Numbered from the stretch's first letter, positions 1 through 9,603 are shown. The stretch is 64,000 nucleotides of DNA from Gammaproteobacteria bacterium (GCA_024742415.1 JANSYN010000001.1:62001-126000), one strand, 5' to 3'. Numbers and translations: made by a program. The notes: a model not told the origin generated them from the sequence alone.

Positions 1-1207
1 GCGCCGCAACATGGGTTGCCGCCGCAAACATCATCACTACCGGAACGCGCGTCTGGTTTCCGGTCATGATGAGAATGTCCATCACTGGCCCGGAAATGAC
101 GCTGATGATACCACTGGCCACCAGTATTATCAGTATCGTGCTGGCGACCTGAAACTCTTTGCCGAACAATCCGATCATTGGTTCGGCGAAAAACACCAGT
201 ACCAGGCTGATACTCAGAGTCGTCCATAGGCTGCCGTGCGCGCTCTGCGTTGCCAGTAGCTGCAGGTCACGCTTGTTGCCTGATGCATGTGAAGCGGCTA
301 TCGAAGGCTGGTTGACCATGCTGACCACAGTTTTAGGTATTGATGCGAGATTGGCCAGGCGCTCTGCCGCGAAATACGCGCCTGCCGCTGCCGGGCCGGC
401 CAGAAAACCCACCAGCAGCACGTTGGAGTAGCGAATGATTTGCCCGGCGATTCGCGTCAGGAAAACTGGCATGGCCGTGCTGAAGATCTTTTGCGGTGCG
501 AATTCCTCCGGCGGATCTTCACCCGATTGATCCTCGCGCACTTTGGTTGTGTGTAGTTTGTGATAGATCAGTGCGTGCAGCGCAACGCTGGCAAAGACGC
601 TCACGCCGACCATCACAAGGACCTGCTCGCCGCTGGGCGACGCCGTGACCAGTCGCCAGCACAGGAACACCAGTGCCGCAGTCAGCCACGGACGCAACAG
701 TTGCATGGGAACCAGCGCCAGTGCCAGCCATTGTCGTGAGCGCGAAATGTCACGCAGGAAAAACGAGTAGGTGACCGCAGGCGCAAACACCAGCGCGATC
801 AGCGCGACGTCATGGTAAATGCCGCCACCGCTATCGCCCCAGAAAAGCCAGAGCATTGCTGCCACAGCCAGGGGCAGTAGCACAATACGCAGCAATAGCG
901 CTGCGCCATGGCGAATCAATGCGCTGATGGCCTGTTCATTGTGTCGCGCGGACATCGATGCAATGAAGCGCCCCGTGACCATGGGAATACCTGCACAGGC
1001 CATCGTGCCCACCATGAACAGCAGTGTCTGGCCCCAGGCGTAGATACCATACTGCGCCGTATCGCCTACGATGCGGGCGATAATGACCTGGAGAATAAAA
1101 ATCGAAAACAGCCCGCCAAACTTGATGCCGCCGGCGAGTACGCCGCGGCGCAAAAAACCGCGCTTCGAGTAGCGATACTTCTTTGGTACCTGCCGGGGGT
1201 CAGTCAT
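1..1207 (-). CDS. Wzx-like polysaccharide flippase, partial (3' end beyond window)
   Basis: Integral membrane protein, probably the flippase that moves undecaprenyl-linked oligosaccharide across the inner membrane. The frame is open from the ATG at 1207 to the left edge of the window, so about 400 residues are present and the C-terminus is missing. After a basic N-terminus (KKYRYSKRGFLRRG) come successive hydrophobic segments; the first is GGLFSIFILQVIIARIVG, the typical start of MATE/Wzx-type polysaccharide transporters. The start overlaps the end of the upstream ligase/polymerase gene by 8 nt, so the two are likely translated together. The family call rests on hydrophobicity pattern and context; an oligosaccharide exporter with another substrate is possible. 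Confidence 0.75.
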   Translation of the reverse strand, partial: MTDPRQVPKKYRYSKRGFLRRGVLAGGIKFGGLFSIFILQVIIARIVGDTAQYGIYAWGQTLLFMVGTMACAGIPMVTGRFIASMSARHNEQAISALIRHGAALLLRIVLLPLAVAAMLWLFWGDSGGGIYHDVALIALVFAPAVTYSFFLRDISRSRQWLALALVPMQLLRPWLTAALVFLCWRLVTASPSGEQVLVMVGVSVFASVALHALIYHKLHTTKVREDQSGEDPPEEFAPQKIFSTAMPVFLTRIAGQIIRYSNVLLVGFLAGPAAAGAYFAAERLANLASIPKTVVSMVNQPSIAASHASGNKRDLQLLATQSAHGSLWTTLSISLVLVFFAEPMIGLFGKEFQVASTILIILVASGIISVISGPVMDILIMTGNQTRVPVVMMFAAATHVAA

Positions 1208-2588
1208 TGGCTGCTGACCCGGTTATGGACGCGCTGTACTGCCGGTAAAGACCAAACGTGAGCAAGACCATCAGTACCCAAGGCAGTTTATTGGGTGACA
1301 GCAGCATACTCTCGCCGAGGTTGCCCAGAAGCAGGGCCGCCAGCATAGCGCCGTACACAGTACCTGTTGCACTGAGTGTTTTGCGCAGACCGCGCCGTAT
1401 AACGCCAAGCACCAGCGGCACAGTACCCAGTAAAAACAGCGCCAGGCCGACAAAACCCAGGTGCACAGTGAGCTCGACAAAACCGTTGTGACTGCTGGCA
1501 GGGTGCCAGGGCTCGCGCTCCCAAATGTAGGCAGAGGGGCCGTCAATACCCAGCCAGAAGCCGCCCGGTGAGTAACCCAGAACAGGCCTTTGCTGAATTT
1601 GCGTCCACAGGTGCTGCCACAGTTCTATGCGTCCGCGCCCGGTGGAAAAATCGCTACTGCGCGGCGCCAGTGCCTGCGCGGTGGGAATGATGTTGCAGGC
1701 AGCGGACTCGCCCTGCGCCTTGCCCTCGATACACGACACCGTCACATCAAGCACGATCGGCGCCATGATGCGCGCCTGCGTCTGCAGGACAAAGCAACCC
1801 AGAATCAGTGCCGATGTTGCAATCGCCAGCAGGCCGAAGCGCTTGCGGCCGGTATAAAACGCATAGCCGCACAGTACGCAGAAAACAATTGTCCAACTCA
1901 GGATCGAGGTTTTTGACGTTGACAGTGCCAGCAGGGCAAACGCCAGCAGAAAGCCTGTGAGGTAGTAGCCGCGGTAGGCACGCTGTCGTAACGCCATCGT
2001 AAAAAATGTGGCACCGGCGATGACGGTGTACAGGCCCAGGTGGTTTTTATGCTGAAATACACCGCGCCACAGGCCCTGGTGGTTACCCTGCATGACCCCC
2101 GATTCCGGAAACATGAGTGCCATGACGTAGCTGCCAATGACCATCACCGCAAGGGCGATGGCCAGCAGGTGCAGCATGACATCCGTGTCCAGCCGGTATG
2201 CCAGGTACAGTGCAAATACACTGCCACCCAGAATGCCGGCGGTTTTCTCGATTGACTCAGCAGTATTGACGGACCACAGCGGCGAGACCAGTGTCATGGC
2301 CAGCAGCAGGAACATGAATTTCTGACGCAACAGTGCATCCATCACCGCGCGCCACTGTGCCAACAGCAACAAACCGGAAATGGCATAGATACTCAGGAAC
2401 AGAAGCAACCTGACAGGTGCATCGGTGGCAGCGGCCACCTCGCCGGGAGCCACGCCTGTAAACAGGGTGCTTGACCAGGCGCGACTGAGCAGCAGCAGCG
2501 CGGCAATCACGAACAGGCTTTCCGGCCAGGTCGGTTTGACGGGGGCGTGAGTGCCTGTGATCAGGGCTTGTTTCAAGCGTGTTCTCAT
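1200..2588 (-). CDS. O-antigen ligase / Wzy-type polymerase family protein
   Basis: Predicted 462-residue polytopic membrane protein of the O-antigen ligase/polymerase superfamily. It would either polymerise repeat units or attach finished polysaccharide. It has about ten to twelve hydrophobic segments and a large periplasmic loop carrying a short Cys pair region, followed near residue 367 by SHNGFVELTVHLGFVG, which matches the conserved C-terminal Wzy_C block. The start at ATG 2588 is preferred: an upstream in-frame start would bury the end of the preceding gene, and the residues it would add do not look like a membrane protein. Polymerase and ligase cannot be told apart from sequence by eye. 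Confidence 0.8.
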   Translation of the reverse strand: MRTRLKQALITGTHAPVKPTWPESLFVIAALLLLSRAWSSTLFTGVAPGEVAAATDAPVRLLLFLSIYAISGLLLLAQWRAVMDALLRQKFMFLLLAMTLVSPLWSVNTAESIEKTAGILGGSVFALYLAYRLDTDVMLHLLAIALAVMVIGSYVMALMFPESGVMQGNHQGLWRGVFQHKNHLGLYTVIAGATFFTMALRQRAYRGYYLTGFLLAFALLALSTSKTSILSWTIVFCVLCGYAFYTGRKRFGLLAIATSALILGCFVLQTQARIMAPIVLDVTVSCIEGKAQGESAACNIIPTAQALAPRSSDFSTGRGRIELWQHLWTQIQQRPVLGYSPGGFWLGIDGPSAYIWEREPWHPASSHNGFVELTVHLGFVGLALFLLGTVPLVLGVIRRGLRKTLSATGTVYGAMLAALLLGNLGESMLLSPNKLPWVLMVLLTFGLYRQYSASITGSAAND

Positions 2589-2614
2589 AATGGTTGACAA
2601 GGGCTCACGGCGGA

Positions 2615-3472
2615 TTAATGACGGTGGTCTGAAGCGTTGCGCTGCGCCGCGAAGCGGCGCCAATGGGTCACTGTGGGCCGCAGCAGGCCCCAGGGTTCGA
2701 CCAGGTAGCGCCGCCAAAGTCGTCGCGGGTCGTGCGCCAGGCGATACAGCCAGCCCAGCCCCGCCTTGCTCATCCACAGGGGTGGCCTGGCCTGGGCTCC
2801 GGTGAAGTAATCGAGGGTAGCGCCGGTCTGTGTCACGCAGGCAAAGTCCAGTTGGTCAATGTTGCGCAGTAGCCAACGCTCTTGCCGTGGCATACCCATA
2901 CCAATCATCAGCAGGTGAGGTTGTTGTGCGTTGATCATTGCGGCGATCTGCGCCTCGTCATTGAAGTAACCGTGGTGCAGGCGAATATCCAGGCCGGCAT
3001 ACTGGTGTTCAATGCGCGCTTGTGCGCTGGCCACGACCTCCGGGCTGGATCCGAGATAAAACAGCCGCCACTGGTGTCGGCGAGCGTGTTCCAGCAACTG
3101 CGGAAAGTGATCCATCAGTGAAAAGCGCGGCGTGTTTTGCCACCGCGCGCCAAACAGCCGGCAGAGTAACCTGATGGGCATGCCATCGATGTAACAGTCG
3201 TGACTGCGCGCGTAGAAGGTGGCCATGTCCGGTACGGTATGCCGCAGGTAGAGGCTATGCAGGTTATGGCAGGCGCAGATCTGGCGCTGCCTTGACAGCG
3301 CCAGGCACTCGCCGATAAACGCCAGCCACTGCTCTGCTGTGCGCGGCGTCATTTGGGTACCAAAATAGGCCGTGGCGGGACAGTCGCTGCCCGATGTGCC
3401 AGCGCTGGCACCACCGACAGATGCGCCTTGTGCTTTTTCGCCGCTGCCGTTGTCATCACTGGGCCTGCTCAC
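2615..3472 (-). CDS. WecG/TagA/CpsF family glycosyltransferase
   Basis: Cytoplasmic-face glycosyltransferase, 285 residues, that would add the second sugar (ManNAcA- or ManNAc-type in characterised members) to a lipid-linked primer. The hallmark is GMGMPRQE at residues 191-198, with YIDGMPI near 95-100 and FYLGSSPEVV near 138-147. The first 35 residues are a Ser/Gly-rich, low-complexity extension not seen in the usual 240-250 residue proteins. Translation starts at GTG 3472, which overlaps the TGA of the sulfotransferase gene as GTGA; this implies coupling. The natural partner is the initiating sugar-phosphate transferase encoded two genes upstream. Confidence 0.9.
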   Translation of the reverse strand: MSRPSDDNGSGEKAQGASVGGASAGTSGSDCPATAYFGTQMTPRTAEQWLAFIGECLALSRQRQICACHNLHSLYLRHTVPDMATFYARSHDCYIDGMPIRLLCRLFGARWQNTPRFSLMDHFPQLLEHARRHQWRLFYLGSSPEVVASAQARIEHQYAGLDIRLHHGYFNDEAQIAAMINAQQPHLLMIGMGMPRQERWLLRNIDQLDFACVTQTGATLDYFTGAQARPPLWMSKAGLGWLYRLAHDPRRLWRRYLVEPWGLLRPTVTHWRRFAAQRNASDHRH

Positions 3473-4380
3473 TCTAACCAGTGCTCCAGATGCCTTCCGG
3501 TGATCTGTTGCAGGCGCAGGACGTCCTCACGATAGAAGTCTTTCAGGTAATCGCGGGTTGCATCGTCCATGGGCGGGAACTGCTCCAGGTTGATGTCGTC
3601 CAGTTTGCCCCTGATACGCAGCACTAGCCAGTACGGCAGTATGGACTTCGCCGCACGCTTGAGCTTGTGTGAGCGCATCAGGTTCTGCAGGGATTTCGAC
3701 CGTGGTTTTCCCGAGCGATTATAGCGATGCTCGTAGGGCGGCTCGACGGCAGCGTCAATATCGAGGAAGCGACAAACACGTTGCCAGAACCCCTCGGGGT
3801 CGGTGCGCATGTCGTCGTAAAAAAGCACCAGCAGCTGATCTGCCGGAAATTCCCGCTGGTAGTTTTCCAGGTCCTGGCTGTACAGGCCCATGCGCCGGTA
3901 GCGCAGCAGGTGCTCCGGCTCGCCACGCTCTGCTTCCAGTTCAAGAGCGGCAGCCAGCGTAGCGCACGGCTCAACGTCGGCTCCGCGCGCGTGACACCAG
4001 GCAGAGTAGGCGCGCTCTACCGGGTTGCGGAAGATCACGATGATCTTTGACTGTGGATTGTAGCGCTTGAGTTTCTGCGGCATACCTGGAAATGACAGGT
4101 ACCAGGTGCTCGCTTCACCGATAACTTTTTGGGCGTCGGTTGCCTCGGCAAACAGCGCGCGATAGCTCTGTTCATCGCGCACGACATAGCGCGTGGCGGG
4201 GGCCGGGCGTCCGTAGCCATCGGGAAAGACATAACCGTCCTCGCCAAAGGCGAGGTAACCAGGCTCCTTGGGAAGTGACATACACACCTGTGGGTGCTGG
4301 CGCAGCCAGCCGGCCAGCGCGCTGGTGCCCGACTTCTGTGCGCCGACGATAAACAGGTTTGGCAGACGCTCAGTAGGCAT
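3469..4380 (-). CDS. PAPS-dependent sulfotransferase of the polysaccharide cluster
   Basis: Sulfotransferase of the Sulfotransfer_1 type, 303 residues. The 5'-phosphosulfate loop is GAQKSGTS at 13-20. The 3'-phosphate binding residues appear in FRNPVERAYSAW, with Arg118 and Ser126 in the expected places. The fold would move sulfate from PAPS to a hydroxyl group, here presumably on a sugar. The gene overlaps the sugar-phosphate transferase gene (11 nt) and wecG-like gene (4 nt), so it belongs to the cluster rather than being a passenger. Sulfated extracellular polysaccharide is the inferred product. A lipid or protein acceptor cannot be excluded. Confidence 0.88.
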   Translation of the reverse strand: MPTERLPNLFIVGAQKSGTSALAGWLRQHPQVCMSLPKEPGYLAFGEDGYVFPDGYGRPAPATRYVVRDEQSYRALFAEATDAQKVIGEASTWYLSFPGMPQKLKRYNPQSKIIVIFRNPVERAYSAWCHARGADVEPCATLAAALELEAERGEPEHLLRYRRMGLYSQDLENYQREFPADQLLVLFYDDMRTDPEGFWQRVCRFLDIDAAVEPPYEHRYNRSGKPRSKSLQNLMRSHKLKRAAKSILPYWLVLRIRGKLDDINLEQFPPMDDATRDYLKDFYREDVLRLQQITGRHLEHWLE

Positions 4381-5770
4381 GTTTTCCAGACCACCCCCCG
4401 AGCAGGGTCAGCATGATGATTTTCATGTCCAGCCACAAGGACCAGTGTTCGATGTAGTACAGGTCGTACTCGATGCGCCGCTGCATTTTGTCGAGGGTTT
4501 CTGTCTCGCCACGCAGGCCGTTCACCTGCGCCCAGCCGGTGATCCCTGGTTTCACGCGATGGCGCTGCATGTAAGCATCGATGCGGCGCACGTAATTTTT
4601 GTTCAGTGCAACGGGGTGTGGCCTGGGGCCAACCACTGACATATCGCCTTTGAGTACATTGATGAATTGGGGAAGCTCGTCGAGGCTGGTGCGACGCAGG
4701 AAAGCGCCGATGCGCGTCACGCGCGGATCATCACGCTGCGCCTGTTGGGCACCATCGCTTTGGCTGTTGTCGTGCCGCATGGTTCGAAACTTCAGTACCT
4801 GAATAACCTTCCCGTCCCAGCCGTGGCGCTGTTGCCTGAAAAACACAGGGCCAGGAGAGTCACGCTTGATCAGTGCGGCCAGCAGCAGGAGCAGTGGCGA
4901 CAGGACGACCAGTGCAACCAGTGCGATGAGCTTGTCCACCGCGGCCTTGATCAGCATGTTTGGCCCTGCCAGCGGTGATGCATTGAGATCAATCACCATC
5001 ATCCCGGCCACTTCCGAGGGTATGTGATTGAGCAGTGCCAGCATCGACAGGTCAGGGATATAGCGCACAGTGATGCAACTGGCCTGGAGGAGGTCGATGA
5101 TGGTTTTCTGGTCTGCCAGGGCGCCGCTGTCCATGGCGATCCAGACTTCATCAATCTCGGGTTCAGGTTCGGAAATCAGCGCTTCCATCGCTGTCAGTGT
5201 GATACTGGCAATGCCCTCTGGCGCGGGCTCTGCAGCGCCTTCGTGCGTGGCCACCAGGCCGCAGATACGCCAGTTCGCATCACTCGCTGCCTGCGCCTTA
5301 TGGATAACGGATCGGGCAAAATCGCCGTGCCCCACAATCAACACATTGGTTGAAGGCGCCTCGCGGTCATTGAGTGCGCGCAGCAGCAGTGACACCAGCC
5401 AGCGAAAAGCAAACAGTGCGGCGACGGCGTAAAAAAACCAGTAGCCCATCCACAAGCGCGAAAATTCTGCGGTTTGCTTGGTGAAAGTACCGGCCACCAT
5501 AAGCAGCGCGGTCACTGCAAACAGACCCGGCAGTGCGTTGCCGGTATCGCGCCAGTGCAGCTCGCCGCGCCACGATCGATAGGCGCCCGTCAGCGGGAAA
5601 ATCACCAGCACCAGGCCCGTACCCAGAATAAGCACCGACAGGTAATCCAGTGGGATGTCCCATCGCGACCAGCGCGTGTAGTAGGCCAGCCAGCCTGCAG
5701 CGGCCACCAGCAAACCATCGATAAGCGGTGCGACGGTGCTTGCGCTTGCAGTGTTCCTGCGCCGGGCCAT
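4370..5770 (-). CDS. Undecaprenyl-phosphate sugar phosphotransferase (WcaJ/WbaP type)
   Basis: Polyprenyl glycosylphosphotransferase of 466 residues that starts repeat-unit assembly by moving sugar-1-phosphate onto undecaprenyl phosphate. The N-terminal half has four hydrophobic segments and a Rossmann-like CoA-binding-type domain ([15 protein letters not shown] near 144). A further membrane hairpin leads to the catalytic bacterial sugar transferase domain at about 270-466, with [22 protein letters not shown] and [10 protein letters not shown]. Its start shares one base with the stop of the upstream HD-like gene. Which sugar is used (glucose, galactose or an N-acetylated sugar) cannot be decided here. 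Confidence 0.93.
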   Translation of the reverse strand: MARRRNTASASTVAPLIDGLLVAAAGWLAYYTRWSRWDIPLDYLSVLILGTGLVLVIFPLTGAYRSWRGELHWRDTGNALPGLFAVTALLMVAGTFTKQTAEFSRLWMGYWFFYAVAALFAFRWLVSLLLRALNDREAPSTNVLIVGHGDFARSVIHKAQAASDANWRICGLVATHEGAAEPAPEGIASITLTAMEALISEPEPEIDEVWIAMDSGALADQKTIIDLLQASCITVRYIPDLSMLALLNHIPSEVAGMMVIDLNASPLAGPNMLIKAAVDKLIALVALVVLSPLLLLLAALIKRDSPGPVFFRQQRHGWDGKVIQVLKFRTMRHDNSQSDGAQQAQRDDPRVTRIGAFLRRTSLDELPQFINVLKGDMSVVGPRPHPVALNKNYVRRIDAYMQRHRVKPGITGWAQVNGLRGETETLDKMQRRIEYDLYYIEHWSLWLDMKIIMLTLLGGWSGKHAY

Positions 5771-6528
5771 TACCGGTGAATCCTGCGTTGAACTGCGGTA
5801 AAACCACGCATAAGCAGTCGCTCGCCGCGTGGCAATAGTTTGAGTGTTGCGCTCGGGGGTAATTGCACCTTCGAAAAACCTGGGTCACTGGCCGGCGCCA
5901 GCGTTTGCGCCGCGCTGCCCAGCGCCTGAAATTCATGTTCCAGGCGGGTTTTGAGGTCTGTCCACTGCGCCAGTGTGCAAAGCGCCAGAATGTTCTGTTG
6001 CAGTGTGCTGGACAGATACTTGCGGTTCTTCTTACCCAGGCCCTGCAGCATCCCCGCGTCGCTAAAGTCATCCAGCAGGTTTGCCAGCCGCACCGTGATG
6101 GCGCTGCGCTGGACGCTGGTCAGCGTGTGCCATTGAGCCCGGTGCTGCGCGATGGCCTCGGGCTGCCATGCGATCTGGTGATAGTGCTGGACGATCGTGG
6201 CTGCCTCATCGCCGACGGCGGCAATCACCCACTGGTGCTTTTTTGTGGTGTATCCGGCGCCGTATCCGAAACCAAAATCGCCTGCCATATGCACGGCGTG
6301 CAGTAGGCCGGCGATCACTTCGCTCACAGGCGCCGGGCGCGTGGCGAGGATACTCGCTGTGCCTACAAGGTGTGCCAGAAACGGTTTGCCACTGCCGCGA
6401 AAGTGTGCGGCGAACAGGGGCAGCACGGCGGCGTAGGCGGCGCGCACCCGGTCAACCTCAGCTGCTGCGTAGCCGGCGTCCTGCATTTGGCTCAGTAGTT
6501 GCAGATTCGTCTGCGCAAAGTGAAACAT
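5770..6528 (-). CDS. HD-like domain protein in the polysaccharide cluster
   Basis: A 252-residue soluble protein without a signal peptide. Residues 45-85 resemble the start of an HD domain: GKPFLAHLVGTASILA followed by IAGLLHAVHMAGDFG, where the usual His-Asp pair reads His-Ala. This resembles the DUF6817 group of HD-like proteins sometimes found in polysaccharide loci; I name that family from memory with moderate confidence. The start is ATG 6528, six bases after the GT2 stop, and the end overlaps the sugar-phosphate transferase start by one base, so it is part of the operon. No reaction can be assigned. Confidence 0.55.
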   Translation of the reverse strand: MFHFAQTNLQLLSQMQDAGYAAAEVDRVRAAYAAVLPLFAAHFRGSGKPFLAHLVGTASILATRPAPVSEVIAGLLHAVHMAGDFGFGYGAGYTTKKHQWVIAAVGDEAATIVQHYHQIAWQPEAIAQHRAQWHTLTSVQRSAITVRLANLLDDFSDAGMLQGLGKKNRKYLSSTLQQNILALCTLAQWTDLKTRLEHEFQALGSAAQTLAPASDPGFSKVQLPPSATLKLLPRGERLLMRGFTAVQRRIHR

Positions 6529-6534
6529 CAGCCG

Positions 6535-7626
6535 TTAGTGGGCGTTTTTAGTCGTGAGCAGCCCGCGCTGCCTGAGCCAGTGCCCGAGTGTGCGGCGGGC
6601 CACGATGGGGAGGTTCTGCCCCAGCCAGGACTTTTGAGACTGCTGAAACAGCTGGCGGTGCCGCGCTGTCCAGTCGGACAGTTTTTGCATGCTCGCATCG
6701 TCCTCGGCCAGACCCCACTTGGATTTGATATGAGCGATGGATGCGTCGGACCACTCCCGGCGCCAGCGCAGCTCAAAAAACTCGCGGTCGCACGCCTGGA
6801 ACGGGGAGGCGGTGTCGTAGCGCACCACCGACGTGGGTTCGAAAAAAATCTGTCCGCCTGATTGGTGAATCTGTCGCGCCAGATCGACATGTTCGTTGTT
6901 GCACATCAGGCCCTCGTCAAGGAACTGTCGTTGCGCGAAGACATCCGTGCGTACCAGTACACAATGGAATTCGAAATAGCCGGTGGGCTCACGCACCATG
7001 CTGCTCCTGACCAGGCGCAGCGGCTGCTTCATATACCGGTGCCCGCAGGTGACCGTGGTCTTGCCGTTGTCTTGTGTTTCGGTCAGTGTACCGCCGGCCA
7101 TGTGCACCACGCGAAGGCTGGACGTGCCCTCAAGGATGATCGGCCCTACCGCCCACGCGTTGGTCGCCCACGCGCATTCCAGTAGCTGTTGCAACCAATC
7201 CTGGTCTGTGTAGAGGTCGTTGTCGACGAAGGCAACATAGCCGGTGGCACTGTGCGACAGGCCAATATTGCGTGCCCGGTTGGGGGACAGGTACTCATCC
7301 TTGCGCACGTAGGTAAAGCCGTGCTCGCGGCAGATGGCTTCAATCTCGCGGCCTATAGCGGGTGGTGAATTGGCGTCGATATAAACCAGCTCAAAAGCGG
7401 TGCCCGCTGTGGCAATAATACTGCGCAGGGAATCGGCTGAACTGCTGAAGCGTTCGCGCTGTGTCACGCAAATGGTCACGTCTGCGGCGTTTGCACAAGC
7501 CTGGGAGGGTGATTGCCCGGGTGCTGTCTCTAAAGTCCCGTCGTGCGCATCACGGCCTGCCTCGGGGGGCGTATTGCCTGTAGTGTTGCTCCTGGCGTTG
7601 GCGGTGTTGGGGTCTGCCTGGCTCAT
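6535..7626 (-). CDS. Glycosyltransferase family 2 protein
   Basis: GT-A fold glycosyltransferase, 363 residues from ATG 7626. The family start ICVTQRERFSSSADSLRSI is followed by LVYIDANSP and the nucleotide-sugar/metal site FVDNDLY (a DxD-like Asp-Asn-Asp). A basic C-terminus (RRTLGHWLRQRGLL) may sit at the membrane. An in-frame TTG at 7665 would add 13 residues; the ATG is preferred. It is the first gene of the leftward cluster, so the promoter should lie between 7627 and the divergent fucosyltransferase gene at 7767. Acceptor and sugar are unknown. Confidence 0.85.
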   Translation of the reverse strand: MSQADPNTANARSNTTGNTPPEAGRDAHDGTLETAPGQSPSQACANAADVTICVTQRERFSSSADSLRSIIATAGTAFELVYIDANSPPAIGREIEAICREHGFTYVRKDEYLSPNRARNIGLSHSATGYVAFVDNDLYTDQDWLQQLLECAWATNAWAVGPIILEGTSSLRVVHMAGGTLTETQDNGKTTVTCGHRYMKQPLRLVRSSMVREPTGYFEFHCVLVRTDVFAQRQFLDEGLMCNNEHVDLARQIHQSGGQIFFEPTSVVRYDTASPFQACDREFFELRWRREWSDASIAHIKSKWGLAEDDASMQKLSDWTARHRQLFQQSQKSWLGQNLPIVARRTLGHWLRQRGLLTTKNAH

Positions 7627-7766
7627 GGCTGCGCGGGGTCCGTGGAAGTGGCGCAAGTTTAGCAAGATGCCGCCTCAACGAACAGGTGTTTGCCCTGAAC
7701 ATCGCTTGCCGGAATGCGTTTTTCGGTTAATATTGCGGCCTCTTCCTTCCCCGGTGCCCATGTACC

Positions 7767-8693
7767 ATGGTTCATTTACAAATGAACGGTTTTATCGCCG
7801 ACAACCTGTTCCAGTACAGTGCGGCGCGGATCATTGCGCAGGAGCTGGGCTATGCCCTGTCGGTCAGTCACTCCAGGGGCAAGGGTGGTGTGAATGCGGT
7901 AGAGCTGATGGAGCTGCTGGCGCACTGCAAGGACGCGCCGCTGGCCCTGCCGGGAGAGGCCCACGACGCACCGGTTGATCACTGCGCGCATGAGTCCAAC
8001 CCCGCGTTTGACAATTACTTTATCGATCTCGACACGGTGCTGGCGGACCGTTCACCGCGGCGCATCGAAATGCGCGGGTATTACCAGTCGTATGACATGT
8101 TGCGGCCCTACAAGGAGCGCATCCGCAGCTGGTTTGAGATGAGGCCTGACACACGCGGTTACGACCTGTCGCCCCAGGACATCGTGGTGCACATCCGCTG
8201 GGGCGACATCGTCGTGTTCGATATGGCGATGAGCCTGGGATTTTACACGCAGCTACTGCCAACGCTCGAGTATCGCCATCTGTATGTGTGTGGCTGCGGC
8301 ATCAATGCCGAGGTCAAGGCCGCGCTGGCGCCGTTTTCGCCGCGCTATGTCATCGGCACGCCCGCCGAGGATTTTCGCTTCATGCTGGCTTTCAACCAGA
8401 TCGTACAGTCCAATAGCGGGTTTGCGTGGTGGGCCGGTTTTCTGTCACAGGCAACCGCCATCTATGCGCCTGTCATGGGCCCCAATACCCGTACGCAACA
8501 CCCCAAAACCACCGGCCCGCAGCTCATCATCGATGACGAGAGCCGTTACCACTACATCCATGATGTGCCGTACCTGGAGCGTGATTACACGCTGGCCGAT
8601 GTGTATAGCTCGCGCGATCAGTTGCGTAAGAAGCGCATTGCCAGTTCTATTTTGCAGGTGGTGAAGCGTTCAGTCAGCCGGCTTGTGCCCTGA
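7767..8693 (+). CDS. GT11-like alpha-1,2-fucosyltransferase family protein
   Basis: GT-B type glycosyltransferase of 308 residues. The N-terminus MNGFIADNLFQYSAAR is a variant of the GxxGNQLFQYAxAR start of bacterial alpha-1,2-fucosyltransferases. HIRWGD at 142-147 corresponds to the GDP-fucose binding HxRRGD motif, with Trp in place of the second Arg. SNSGFAWWAGFLS matches the third conserved block. The gene is divergent from the polysaccharide operon and converges on the GDPD gene, overlapping it by 20 nt. Transfer of fucose is likely but the altered motif leaves the sugar open. Confidence 0.72.
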   Translation: MVHLQMNGFIADNLFQYSAARIIAQELGYALSVSHSRGKGGVNAVELMELLAHCKDAPLALPGEAHDAPVDHCAHESNPAFDNYFIDLDTVLADRSPRRIEMRGYYQSYDMLRPYKERIRSWFEMRPDTRGYDLSPQDIVVHIRWGDIVVFDMAMSLGFYTQLLPTLEYRHLYVCGCGINAEVKAALAPFSPRYVIGTPAEDFRFMLAFNQIVQSNSGFAWWAGFLSQATAIYAPVMGPNTRTQHPKTTGPQLIIDDESRYHYIHDVPYLERDYTLADVYSSRDQLRKKRIASSILQVVKRSVSRLVP

Positions 8694-9474
8694 GGGCCCG
8701 CTGCCGCAGTGACTCCAGCAGCACTGCGTCATTGCTAAATACCCACTCGATACCGCGCGCGACCTGACGATAGAAGCAGTTTCGGGAGGCGGGGAAGCCA
8801 ACGCCCAGCTGTTGGCCTGCACGGGCGTGACTGTCCTGCAAACGCTTGCCCAGCAGCAGGTAGTGACCTCCGATGCCAGCGCAGCCCCGCTGCAGGGCAT
8901 AGCGGCTCATTGCAGCAACGTTGAGCTCGGCAACAGGCAGGCACGCCTGTGGCGGAACAAACGCCAGACGATCGAACATCGGCGTATGCAGTGAAAGCAC
9001 ATGGTAGTCCTGCACCGGCGTCAGGGCAGACAGCGCATCGCGCAGGGCATGCGCATGACGCTCTCCCCGCGGCCAGTCTTCCGCTTTCACTTCGAGCATC
9101 AGGTGCATTTTGCCGGCGAAGGATGCAATGACCTCAGCAAGGCTGGGAATGTTCGGCAGGATGCGCCGCAGTTGTGCAAACGTCAGCGTCGACACGGGCT
9201 CACCGCGTCCGAATACGCGCACCGGGTCAGTGTCGTGGCAGATGACCGGCACAGCATCGGCGGTGAAGCGTATATCGCACTCGATGCCCCAGACGCCTGC
9301 GTCACAGGCAGCCCGGAATGCCGCCAGCGTATTTTCATGTACCTCGATGTTATCGTGTTCCCCGCGATGTGATATCAGCCGGCAGCGCTGAAGCTGCGTT
9401 GGCGTCGGCGTTGCGGCTGGCATGCGCGCAGCCGCGGCATCCGCCACACTCATTGCAATATCAAGTACACTCAT
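8674..9474 (-). CDS. Glycerophosphodiester phosphodiesterase family protein
   Basis: GDPD-fold phosphodiesterase, 266 residues from ATG 9474, without a clear signal peptide. Family blocks are LISHRGEH (first catalytic His and Arg), ENTLAAF, GIECDIRFT with the metal-binding Glu and Asp, and VICHDTD with the second His; LMLEVKAED supplies the third acidic ligand. The enzyme would hydrolyse glycerophosphodiesters to glycerol-3-phosphate and an alcohol. The last 20 nt overlap the end of the convergent fucosyltransferase gene. A TTG at 9504 could add ten residues. Confidence 0.85.
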   Translation of the reverse strand: MSVLDIAMSVADAAAARMPAATPTPTQLQRCRLISHRGEHDNIEVHENTLAAFRAACDAGVWGIECDIRFTADAVPVICHDTDPVRVFGRGEPVSTLTFAQLRRILPNIPSLAEVIASFAGKMHLMLEVKAEDWPRGERHAHALRDALSALTPVQDYHVLSLHTPMFDRLAFVPPQACLPVAELNVAAMSRYALQRGCAGIGGHYLLLGKRLQDSHARAGQQLGVGFPASRNCFYRQVARGIEWVFSNDAVLLESLRQRALRAQAG

Positions 9475-9603
9475 GTTGCTGGCCCCGGTCCGCAGGATGC
9501 GCAAGTCTCATAGCTTAAGCCTTCCACGGATGCGGGTGTAAGTCCATCGGCGCCCGGTCTGTTGCAGGGGCTGGGAATACACCGGGCATGGGCCCGCTGG
9601 GGT

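Noticed and set aside
4779-4792. Possible tRNA T-arm (GGTTCGAA-like)
   Set aside because: It lies inside the sugar-phosphate transferase gene and no acceptor or anticodon stems fold around it.
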